Below are positions 1-5,055 of a stretch of DNA of 6,253 bases, one piece after another. Below the pieces are notes generated by a model. It was not told the origin of the DNA and made no database searches. It was given only the letters and a program-made list of their open reading frames with translations. A program made the translations under genes and the position numbers. The DNA is taken from NCBI GenBank assembly GCA_012841675.1, contig DUUG01000226.1:1-6253 (forward strand). The letters are read 5' to 3'. The stretch comes from Clostridiales bacterium (GTDB lineage Bacteria; Bacillota; Clostridia; Oscillospirales; QAMX01). The stretch's first letter is position 1, and the number at the start of each line of letters is the position of its first letter.

Positions 1-1
1 A

Positions 2-229
2 AAGGGGCTTGTTTTTGCCTCGGCGGTATGTCTTTTGCTTCGCTATGCCTGCCATGTGCTTTCCGGTGTGCTTCTTTGGAGCAGCTACGCTTGGGAAGGC
101 TGGGGCCCGGTGACGTATTCCTTTGCCTATAACGCAACCTATATGGTGCCGGAAGTGATTTTAACGACGATTGCGGCCTATTTGCTCTACTATACAGCGC
201 TTGCGAAATTTTTGACCAAGCATTCTTAG
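2..229 (+). CDS. thiT: Energy-coupled thiamine transporter ThiT, C-terminal part (5' end outside window)
   Basis: This is the last 75 codons of a membrane S-component that binds thiamine and works with the shared ECF energising module (EcfA, EcfA', EcfT) to import vitamin B1. The frame is open to the left edge, so the gene is cut by the window rather than broken. The fragment is hydrophobic, with two or three likely membrane segments. The thiamine-contacting residues I recall from Lactococcus lactis ThiT (His125, Trp133, Tyr146, Asn151) appear here with exactly the same spacing: fragment residues H18 (in RYACH), W26 (in VLLW), Y39 and N44 (in YSFAYN). That match makes the assignment firm. The gene ends in TAG, which overlaps the SD of the next gene, so the two are probably co-translated. 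ThiT genes are often under a TPP riboswitch, but any such leader lies outside this window. Confidence 0.9.
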   Translation, partial: KGLVFASAVCLLLRYACHVLSGVLLWSSYAWEGWGPVTYSFAYNATYMVPEVILTTIAAYLLYYTALAKFLTKHS

Positions 230-233
230 GAGG
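228..233 (+). promoter_or_regulatory. Ribosome binding site of the HAD phosphatase gene, overlapping the thiT stop
   Basis: A perfect AGGAGG begins inside the TAG stop codon of thiT and lies 7 bases before the ATG at 241. It fixes the start of the downstream gene and suggests that ribosomes finishing thiT feed initiation of the next gene. GGAG followed by CTCC could pair locally, but the loop is only two bases, so real sequestration is unlikely. Confidence 0.85.
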
Positions 234-240
234 ACTCCAC

Positions 241-1050
241 ATGGGGCGCTTTAAGGGTGTGCTTATTGCATCGGACCTGGACGGCACGCTTCTAAATTCC
301 CGGAAGGAAATTGACGTTCCGACCCGTGAGGCCATTGCCTGGTTTACGGAAGAAGGCGGCTTGTTTACGGCCGCGACGGGGCGGATGTTTCAATCCTTCC
401 ATATGCTAAAAGATATCGTTCCCTACAATGCCCCGGTGGTGTTTGCCAACGGCGCGCAGATTTACGATTATCGTACAGAAACCATTCTTTGGCAATGCGA
501 TTTGCCGGAAAGCTTTTCCAAAGCGGCACAGGCTTTGCTGGATGCCTTCCCGGAAGCCGCCTTGGAAATCTATACCCACGACACCTGCCACATAGTGCAG
601 CCAAACGATATTACCATGGAACACATGCGTGCCTTTCAAATCCCGCATACATTCTGTCAGAAAACGGCCGAAGTGCCGGGTACGTGGCTGAAAGCGCTTT
701 TAACCGCACCGCCGGAAAATTTGCAAAAAGCGGCGGAAATGGCGAAAAAATTGGACTCGGGCGCCGCGTTCCGGTTTTCTACGCCGTATTTTCTGGAAAT
801 GTTCAACGAGAAGACGGATAAGGGGCGCGGAGTGCTGCGGCTGGCGGAAATGTGTGGCGTAAAGTCTGCCCATGTATATACGGCGGGCGATCAGGAAAAC
901 GATTTGGATATGCTCCATGCGGCGGCCGTTTCCTTTGCGCCGCAAAATGCCGCACCGGCGGTTTTGGAAACGGCAGATGTCATCTTGCCCGACTGTGACA
1001 ACAACACGATCCAAGCGCTAATCGAATACCTAGAAAAGCGGTATAATTAA
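241..1050 (+). CDS. Cof-type HAD-IIB family phosphatase
   Basis: This is a 269-residue soluble haloacid-dehalogenase-superfamily hydrolase, a typical length for the Cof (IIB, C2-cap) subfamily. All four catalytic motifs are visible. Motif I is DLDGTLLNS, with nucleophile D12 and acid/base D14. Motif II is the Thr of AATGR (T46). Motif III is a Lys in the KTDKGRG stretch (K194 the likelier, K191 possible). Motif IV is GDQENDLDML, with Mg-binding D217 and D221. Residues of about 85-185 form the substrate-selecting cap. Members usually dephosphorylate small phosphometabolites such as sugar phosphates, pyridoxal phosphate or FMN, and E. coli Cof acts on the thiamine precursor HMP-PP. The substrate cannot be read from the sequence. 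Its position right behind thiT, with an overlapping SD, makes a thiamine-related phosphate ester a reasonable guess. ATG at 241 is set by AGGAGG. A terminator hairpin begins directly after the TAA. Confidence 0.93.
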   Translation: MGRFKGVLIASDLDGTLLNSRKEIDVPTREAIAWFTEEGGLFTAATGRMFQSFHMLKDIVPYNAPVVFANGAQIYDYRTETILWQCDLPESFSKAAQALLDAFPEAALEIYTHDTCHIVQPNDITMEHMRAFQIPHTFCQKTAEVPGTWLKALLTAPPENLQKAAEMAKKLDSGAAFRFSTPYFLEMFNEKTDKGRGVLRLAEMCGVKSAHVYTAGDQENDLDMLHAAAVSFAPQNAAPAVLETADVILPDCDNNTIQALIEYLEKRYN

Positions 1051-1084
1051 GAGAAGATACGGGAACCCGTATCTTCTTGCTTTT
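1051..1084 (+). terminator. Intrinsic terminator 1 after the thiT-HAD unit
   Basis: A 12-bp perfect inverted repeat pairs 1052-1063 (AGAAGATACGGG) with 1066-1077 (CCCGTATCTTCT). Only AA lies between the arms, so in RNA the innermost pair or pairs would open to make a workable loop. A T-rich tail (TTGCTTTT) follows. It starts one base after the phosphatase stop codon. Stem and tail fit Rho-independent termination, although the tail is interrupted by GC. Confidence 0.8.
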
Positions 1085-1096
1085 ACAAGTTGTGTT

Positions 1097-1122
1097 GAAC
1101 CTTGTAGAAGGTTCTGTTTTTT
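1097..1122 (+). terminator. Intrinsic terminator 2, in tandem with the first
   Basis: A 7-bp stem pairs GAACCTT (1097-1103) with AAGGTTC (1108-1114) around the loop GTAG, followed by TG and six T residues (1117-1122). The stem is shorter than the first but the T-run is better. It probably serves as a back-up terminator protecting the hprK promoter from read-through. Its 3' half lies within the core promoter of hprK. Confidence 0.7.
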
Positions 1123-1139
1123 GCTATAATAGTTATAAT
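1102..1139 (+). promoter_or_regulatory. Sigma-A type extended -10 promoter for hprK, with a second TATAAT
   Basis: A consensus -10 hexamer TATAAT (1125-1130) is preceded by TGC, giving the extended -10 motif TGnTATAAT. The -35 region at the proper 17-base distance is TTGTAG (1102-1107), only 3 of 6 consensus bases, as is common for extended -10 promoters. A second perfect TATAAT follows at 1134-1139, three bases after the first, but has no good -35 and no TG extension. Transcription would start near 1137, or near 1146 if the second hexamer is used. That gives an hprK leader of roughly 60-70 bases with a TATATATATA stretch at 1151-1160. Confidence 0.75.
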
Positions 1140-1171
1140 TAGGTAGATGTTATATATATAGGCGGCATTTT

Positions 1172-1186
1172 ATGCAACCGATTACA
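1172..1186 (+). promoter_or_regulatory. Candidate cre (CcpA) site in the hprK leader
   Basis: The 15 bases ATGCAACCGATTACA fit every position of the relaxed Bacillus cre consensus WTGNAANCGNWNNCW. They have one mismatch to TGWNANCGNTNWCA. The site lies about 35-50 bases downstream of the expected transcription start and 23 bases before the hprK ATG, where bound CcpA could block elongation. Overlapping it, CGATT-ACA-AATCG (1179-1191) is a small inverted repeat. No CcpA gene is in view, so the site is a prediction from pattern match alone. Confidence 0.35.
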
Positions 1187-1194
1187 AATCGTGC

Positions 1195-1202
1195 GGAGGG
1201 GG
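1195..1202 (+). promoter_or_regulatory. Ribosome binding site that sets the hprK start
   Basis: GGAGGGGG lies 6 bases before the ATG at 1209. A GTG at 1191 in the same frame would give a longer protein, but it sits upstream of and overlaps this SD region and has no SD of its own. The ATG at 1209 is therefore preferred. Confidence 0.85.
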
Positions 1203-1208
1203 ATCTTC

Positions 1209-2156
1209 ATGGAAAAGGAAGTACATTCGATTCCGCTAAGCCATCTGGTAGAGGAGTTCGGATTTACAGTTGCCAATGCGTCGCGACATTATGATGAGAC
1301 TATGATTTGTTCCGACGATGTCAACCGCTGTGGTTTGCAGTTGGCCGGTTTTTACGATTTTTTTGATAACGAACGTATTCAGATGATCGGCATGGTGGAA
1401 ACCACGTTTTTAGAGCATTTTACCAGTGAGCGCAGAAGGAACAGCTTTGAAAAATTGTTTGCCACCAAGATCCCCGCTTTGTTAATCACAAGGGGTCTGA
1501 CGCCGTATCCGGAATGCATGGAAATGGCACGGAAATATGATACGACCATCCTCACAACGGAAGAATCCTCTGCGACGACTATGGCCGCGCTGATCTCCGG
1601 CCTAAAGGTGCATCTGGCGCCGCGCATTACCTGCCACGGTGTTTTGGTAGAGGTCTACGGCGAGGGAATTTTGCTGCTGGGCGACAGCGGTGTTGGAAAA
1701 AGCGAAACGGCCATTGAGCTTGTTAAGCGCGGTCACCGGCTTATTGCCGACGATGCGGTGGAAATCAAGGCCGTATCCTCTAAGACGCTGGTCGGATCGG
1801 CGCCGGAGATTATTCGCCATTTTGTGGAGCTTCGCGGCATAGGCGTAGTGGATGTGCTGCGCTTATTCGGCATGGGTGCTATTAAAATGACGGAGAAAAT
1901 CGACCTCATTATTAACCTGGAAACTTGGGAAGAGGGCAAGGTTTATGACCGTCTTGGCGAGGAAACCCAGAAGACGAATATATTGGGCATTAATATTCCG
2001 TCGTTGACGGTTCCCGTAAAGCCCGGTCGCAATCTGGCTATTATCATCGAGGTGGCCGCCATGAACAACCGGAACAAAAAAATGGGGTATAACGCCGTGG
2101 CGGAGCTGACCAATCGGCTCAATGCGAGAATGGGATTTCCTCTTTCAGACGAATAA
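1209..2156 (+). CDS. hprK: HPr(Ser) kinase/phosphorylase
   Basis: This cytosolic 315-residue enzyme phosphorylates Ser46 of HPr using ATP or pyrophosphate, and reverses the reaction by phosphorolysis. It sets the level of P-Ser-HPr, the CcpA co-repressor and brake on PTS sugar uptake. The N-terminal domain (about 1-130) is the usual variable HprK lobe. The catalytic domain starts with H143 of the CHGVLVEVYG segment, followed by the Walker A loop GDSGVGKS (158-165) and the acidic pair D181-D182 (ADD). The HprK signature RGIGVVDV begins near R209, with E207 just before it, and R248 lies in YDRLG. All key residues are present and the length is normal for the family (about 310). Its own promoter lies at 1102-1139. 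The next gene, dgt, follows 65 bases later with no oligo-T terminator between, so hprK may be co-transcribed with dgt-dnaG-rpoD. No ptsH is in view. Confidence 0.97.
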   Translation: MEKEVHSIPLSHLVEEFGFTVANASRHYDETMICSDDVNRCGLQLAGFYDFFDNERIQMIGMVETTFLEHFTSERRRNSFEKLFATKIPALLITRGLTPYPECMEMARKYDTTILTTEESSATTMAALISGLKVHLAPRITCHGVLVEVYGEGILLLGDSGVGKSETAIELVKRGHRLIADDAVEIKAVSSKTLVGSAPEIIRHFVELRGIGVVDVLRLFGMGAIKMTEKIDLIINLETWEEGKVYDRLGEETQKTNILGINIPSLTVPVKPGRNLAIIIEVAAMNNRNKKMGYNAVAELTNRLNARMGFPLSDE

Positions 2157-2171
2157 TTCTGAAAAAAGAGG
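2139..2171 (+). other. Stem-loop spanning the hprK stop codon, without a T-tract
   Basis: TTTCAGA (2143-2149) pairs with TCTGAAA (2158-2164) around an 8-base loop that contains the start of the hprK TAA. After three unpaired A residues, CCTC (2139-2142) pairs with GAGG (2168-2171). The next bases are GAATGCAGG with no T-run, so this does not look like an intrinsic terminator. It could protect or mark the 3' end of an hprK transcript after processing, or modulate read-through into dgt. Confidence 0.4.
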
Positions 2172-2221
2172 GAATGCAGGAGTTTATGCATACTTAACCT
2201 AGTAGGAAGGAAAAGTAGGTT

Positions 2222-3247
2222 ATGGAACAGCCGTATACCATCCGGGAACAGCTGGAACAAAGGGAACATCTGATTCTTTCGCCCTTTGCTACCTTTTCCG
2301 ACCGGTCGAAGGGAAGGGTAAAGGAAGAGACTTCCTGCCCTATGCGTACTTGTTTTCAAAGGGACAGAGACAGGATCATCCATTCCAAGGCGTTCCGCCG
2401 CCTAAAGCATAAAACGCAGGTGTTTTTAGCGCCCGACGGTGACCATTACCGGACTAGGCTGACCCACACCTTGGAAGTGGCTCAGATTGCCCGGACAGTG
2501 GCACGAGCCCTTAGCCTCAACGAAGATCTGACCGAGGCCATTGCCCTTGGCCACGACCTGGGGCATACGCCCTTTGGCCATGCGGGGGAACGCGCGCTTG
2601 CCGAAATTACCGGCCGGCCCTTTCGCCACAATGAAAACAGCCTGCGGATTGTGGATGTGTTAGAAAAGCGGGGCAAGGGGCTCAATTTAACGGCGGAGGT
2701 AAGAGACGGTATTCTCTGTCACACCGGCGAAAGAAATGCCAGCACGCCGGAAGGCAGGCTTGTCCGTTTGTCCGACAGGATTGCGTATATTAGCCATGAT
2801 ATTGACGATGCCATTCGCGGCGGCGTGCTGAGCGAATGGGATATTCCCGCCGAATACCGTTCTGTGCTTGGAGTTTCCACCAGTAAACGCATAAATTTTT
2901 TAGTCGGCGATCTGATTGCCAACAGCCGGCCGGAGGGAACGGAGTTTCTCATTTCCCTTTCTCCGGAAGCGGACAAGGCCATGATGGGCCTGCGGTCGTT
3001 TTTATTTGAAAACGTTTACACGAACCCTGTGGCTAAGGGGGAAGAACGGAAAGCCGAAGTTTTGTTGATACAGCTGTATTGCTATTACGAAAAGAATGTA
3101 GACAAACTTCCCAATTTATATTTAGAACGGTTGGCAAGCGACGAGCTTTCCGTCGTGCTTTGCGATTTTATCGCCGGCATGTCTGACCGTTATGCAGTGG
3201 AGCTTTTTAAAGAGCTTTTTACGCCAAAAAGCTGGCAGGTTTTGTAG
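2222..3247 (+). CDS. dgt: Deoxyguanosinetriphosphate triphosphohydrolase-like protein (HD domain)
   Basis: A 341-residue cytosolic HD-domain phosphohydrolase of the Dgt family, which cleaves dNTPs to the deoxynucleoside and triphosphate and so trims the dNTP pool. The N-terminus has the family block FQRDRDRIIHSKAFRRLKHKTQVF. Metal ligands of the HD fold are seen as H82 (in LTHTLEV), the H111-D112 pair (in GHDLGHTPFGH) and D185 (in SDRIAYISHDIDD). The conserved RHNENSLRIVD segment follows the HD pair. The length matches the shorter bacterial branch (about 330-340) rather than the 500-residue E. coli Dgt, so strict dGTP specificity should not be assumed. The start ATG follows AGGAAGGA (2204-2211) at 10 bases, a slightly long gap; a second AGTAGG sits at 2214-2219. 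dnaG begins 37 bases downstream, the arrangement common in Clostridia-like genomes. Confidence 0.95.
   Translation: MEQPYTIREQLEQREHLILSPFATFSDRSKGRVKEETSCPMRTCFQRDRDRIIHSKAFRRLKHKTQVFLAPDGDHYRTRLTHTLEVAQIARTVARALSLNEDLTEAIALGHDLGHTPFGHAGERALAEITGRPFRHNENSLRIVDVLEKRGKGLNLTAEVRDGILCHTGERNASTPEGRLVRLSDRIAYISHDIDDAIRGGVLSEWDIPAEYRSVLGVSTSKRINFLVGDLIANSRPEGTEFLISLSPEADKAMMGLRSFLFENVYTNPVAKGEERKAEVLLIQLYCYYEKNVDKLPNLYLERLASDELSVVLCDFIAGMSDRYAVELFKELFTPKSWQVL
3007..3020 (+). promoter_or_regulatory. Perfect cre-consensus match inside dgt
   Basis: TGAAAACGTTTACA matches every position of TGWNANCGNTNWCA and is nearly palindromic (one imperfect pair). It encodes part of FENVYTN, a stretch well conserved in Dgt proteins, so codon constraint alone could generate it. 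Intragenic cre sites do act as CcpA roadblocks in some Firmicutes. If functional, it would attenuate transcription reaching dnaG and rpoD. Confidence 0.25.
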
Positions 3248-3257
3248 CCTGCCTTGC
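3213..3257 (+). other. Two adjacent stem-loops at the end of dgt
   Basis: AGCTTTTT (3213-3220) pairs with AAAAAGCT (3226-3233) as an 8-bp stem with a 5-base loop. An extra direct copy of AGCTTTTT lies at 3201-3208 and could compete for the same partner. Immediately after, GGCAGG (3234-3239) pairs with CCTGCC (3248-3253), extendable by a T-G pair, with a loop that contains the dgt TAG stop. GC (3231-3232) could add to this stem with GC (3256-3257), competing with the first hairpin. No T-run follows, so termination is not indicated. They lie about 20-60 bases before the dnaG SD. Confidence 0.45.
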
Positions 3258-3271
3258 AAAATACGCCAATT

Positions 3272-3283
3272 AGGGGGGGTGGG
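3272..3283 (+). promoter_or_regulatory. G-rich ribosome binding region of dnaG
   Basis: The dnaG start is preceded by AGGGGGGGTGGG, holding a run of seven G (3273-3279). The G-rich block serves as the SD and places the start at the TTG at 3285. An in-frame GTG at 3279 lies within the G-block itself and would have no SD at a workable distance. The in-frame ATG at 3192 lies inside dgt. Confidence 0.6.
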
Positions 3284-3284
3284 T

Positions 3285-5048
3285 TTGGCACGATTTGATG
3301 AGCGATTTTTAGAAGATCTGCTGGCAAGGGCCGATTTGGCCGAGCTTGTTGCCTCCTATGCCACACTGGAAAAGAAAGGCAATCGGCTTTGGGCCCGATG
3401 CCCCTTTCACAATGAAAAAACGCCTTCCTTTACGGTGTCGCCGGACAAGCAGATGTACTATTGCTTCGGCTGTGGAAAGGGCGGCGGCATCATCAACTTT
3501 ATTATGGAAGCAGAGCGTCTGGATTTTGCAGAAGCGGTGGAGTTTTTGGCCAGACAATACCACGTGGAGCTGCCGACAAAAGAGGATGCCTCTCTTTTGC
3601 GCGCCCGTGAACGGCTTTATGAGGCGAACCGGGAGGCGGCACGATTTTTCTATCAATGCCTGCAAAACCCGAAATACACGGCTCCTTGGGAATACATACA
3701 AAAACGAGGCCTTTCGCCGGAAGCCATTAAGCGGTTCGGCATCGGCTATGCGCCGGACAGTTGGAACAGCTTGACCGACCATTTAAGATCCAAGGGGTTC
3801 ACACCGTCCGAGATGGTGCAGGTGAAGCTGGCCGGTGAAAAAAACAAACGCGTGTATGACTTTTTCAGGCATCGGCTCATGTTTCCTATTCTGGACGACA
3901 GAGGGCGCGTGATTGCCTTTGGAGGGCGGACGCTGGACCCTAATGTCAAGGGGCAAAAATACTTGAATACAGGTAATACGCCTGTTTTTCAGAAGAAATT
4001 TCACTTATATGCGTATCCGCAGGCGCGTAAAAGCCCCGGCGAGCGGATGGTTTTGGTAGAAGGATACATGGATGCGGTTTCCCTGCACCAGGCGGGGATT
4101 CGGTATGCCGTGGCTTCCCTTGGAACGGCGCTGACGCCGGAGCAAGCGCGGCTTTTGGTAAAAGCCGGCAAAAAAGAGGTGATCATTGCCTTTGATGCCG
4201 ACCGGGCCGGCGTTGCTGCAACGGAGCGTGCCATGGAGTTTTTGGCCGAATGCGGGTTATCCGTTCGCGTGCTTCGCATACCGGGGGCTAAGGACCCGGA
4301 CGAATATGTTCGGGAGCATGGACTGGCCGGCTTTGAACGACTTATTGAACAGGCGGCGGATTCCGTATCCTACTCGTTGCAGGTGGTCAAAGAAGGAAAG
4401 AACCTATTAAACGAGGAGGAAAAAGTGGCGTATCTCAAGGCCGCTGCCCAGCGTCTTTGCCGCATAAAAAGCCCCACCGAGCGGGAAATATATGCCGGAC
4501 GCGTGGCAAGAGAAACGGATGTGAGCCTGGAGGCGGTATTGGCGGAAGTCAAGCAGCTTCAGAAAAGGCGCGTGGCCGCCCAGCGCAGAAAGCAGCAGAA
4601 CATCGACACCAACCCGGAACGGCTCATGCAACCGCCGCGGGAAATGGGCGTACGCTATGCCGATCCGGCATTGGCTAGGGCAGAGGAAAGCCTAATTTCG
4701 CTTTTAAGTGCCTTTCCGCATTTGGGAACGGGGCTAAAATCGCAAAATCTTGCAGAACGCTTTACTTCAAAGGAGCTTGCGCGTATATATTCAACACTTT
4801 TGGAAAAAATAGAGAACAATTCCGGTATAGATCAAAGCCTTTTGGTCGCTGCTATGGCAACATCGCTTTTGCCGGAGGACATGCAGCTTTACAGTCGTAT
4901 TCTCGCAAAGGCCCTGCCCCACCAGCGGCCGGAGCAAGAGCTGGCTGATCTGATAGAGCATATCGGCAAAGAGGTGTCGGAGGCGGAGGGGATTGACCCA
5001 TTGCTTTTGCTCAAAGAGAAAAAACGCAAATCGGGGCATGGAGGATAA
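3285..5048 (+). CDS. dnaG: DNA primase
   Basis: A 587-residue primase that makes RNA primers at the replication fork, recruited by the DnaB-type helicase. The N-terminus MARFDERFLEDLLARADLAELV is typical of the family when read from the TTG at 3285. Domains in order: the CHC2 zinc-binding domain with C39, H42, C60 and C63 (CPFH...CFGC); the RNA-polymerase basic region with FFRHRLMFPI (193-202) and GGR (213-215); and the Toprim catalytic core with EGYMD (E259), the metal-binding D304 and D306 of FDADRAG, and KDPDEY from K336. A basic linker near 425-445 leads to the C-terminal helicase-binding domain (about 460-587). All catalytic residues are present. The weak TTG start is plausible for a protein needed in few copies. 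rpoD follows with its SD inside the end of this gene. Confidence 0.96.
   Translation: MARFDERFLEDLLARADLAELVASYATLEKKGNRLWARCPFHNEKTPSFTVSPDKQMYYCFGCGKGGGIINFIMEAERLDFAEAVEFLARQYHVELPTKEDASLLRARERLYEANREAARFFYQCLQNPKYTAPWEYIQKRGLSPEAIKRFGIGYAPDSWNSLTDHLRSKGFTPSEMVQVKLAGEKNKRVYDFFRHRLMFPILDDRGRVIAFGGRTLDPNVKGQKYLNTGNTPVFQKKFHLYAYPQARKSPGERMVLVEGYMDAVSLHQAGIRYAVASLGTALTPEQARLLVKAGKKEVIIAFDADRAGVAATERAMEFLAECGLSVRVLRIPGAKDPDEYVREHGLAGFERLIEQAADSVSYSLQVVKEGKNLLNEEEKVAYLKAAAQRLCRIKSPTEREIYAGRVARETDVSLEAVLAEVKQLQKRRVAAQRRKQQNIDTNPERLMQPPREMGVRYADPALARAEESLISLLSAFPHLGTGLKSQNLAERFTSKELARIYSTLLEKIENNSGIDQSLLVAAMATSLLPEDMQLYSRILAKALPHQRPEQELADLIEHIGKEVSEAEGIDPLLLLKEKKRKSGHGG
4761..4791 (+). promoter_or_regulatory. 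Weak candidate internal promoter in dnaG, upstream of rpoD
   Basis: TTTACT (4761-4766, 4 of 6 bases of TTGACA) is followed after 17 bases by TATATA (4784-4789). With a 19-base spacer the hexamer is TATATT (4786-4791, 5 of 6). It lies about 270 bases upstream of rpoD. Separate promoters inside or near dnaG that serve the sigma gene are known in this operon in other bacteria. The match is modest and within coding sequence, so it is only a candidate. Confidence 0.2.
5040..5044 (+). promoter_or_regulatory. Ribosome binding site of rpoD inside the dnaG 3' end
   Basis: GGAGG overlaps the last codons of dnaG (GGA GGA TAA) and stands 11 bases before the ATG at 5056. The spacing is a little long. The alternative in-frame ATG at 5038 overlaps this SD and has only a poor GGGG upstream. 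Either way rpoD translation should be coupled to dnaG termination. Confidence 0.65.
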
Positions 5049-5055
5049 ACCAAAG

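Noticed and set aside
1095..1100. TTGAAC as the -35 box for the hprK promoter
   Set aside because: It is 24 bases from the -10 hexamer, far beyond the normal 16-19 base spacer. It belongs to the terminator stem.
1191..1208. GTG start at 1191 for hprK
   Set aside because: The hprK SD lies downstream of this codon, so the added residues MRRGIF are read from the ribosome-binding region itself.
2186..2197. Tiny ORF ATG-CAT-ACT-TAA before dgt, preceded by AGGAG
   Set aside because: The SD-to-ATG gap is only three bases and three codons cannot be called a leader peptide. No attenuator structure accompanies it.
1943..2383. 146-codon minus-strand open frame across the hprK-dgt junction
   Set aside because: It covers the ends of two intact conserved genes, its translation shows no family features, and no promoter or SD is evident on that strand.
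3192..3284. Longer dnaG N-terminus from the in-frame ATG at 3192
   Set aside because: It would overlap dgt by 56 bases and add a segment unlike primase N-termini, whereas reading from TTG 3285 gives the family-typical beginning right after a G-rich SD.
3346..3774. 142-codon plus-strand open frame in another frame of dnaG
   Set aside because: It is entirely inside dnaG, and the composition is that of a frame-shifted reading of the primase sequence. No independent start signals.
3309..3782. 157-codon open frame on the minus strand opposite dnaG
   Set aside because: It lies wholly antisense to the conserved zinc-binding and following regions of primase, has no recognisable SD or domain, and is explained as a shadow of the dnaG frame.
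4993..5055. Upstream ATG at 4993 for rpoD
   Set aside because: It would overlap dnaG by 56 bases and has no SD. The extra residues (MTHCFCSKRKNANRG) come from the shifted dnaG reading frame.
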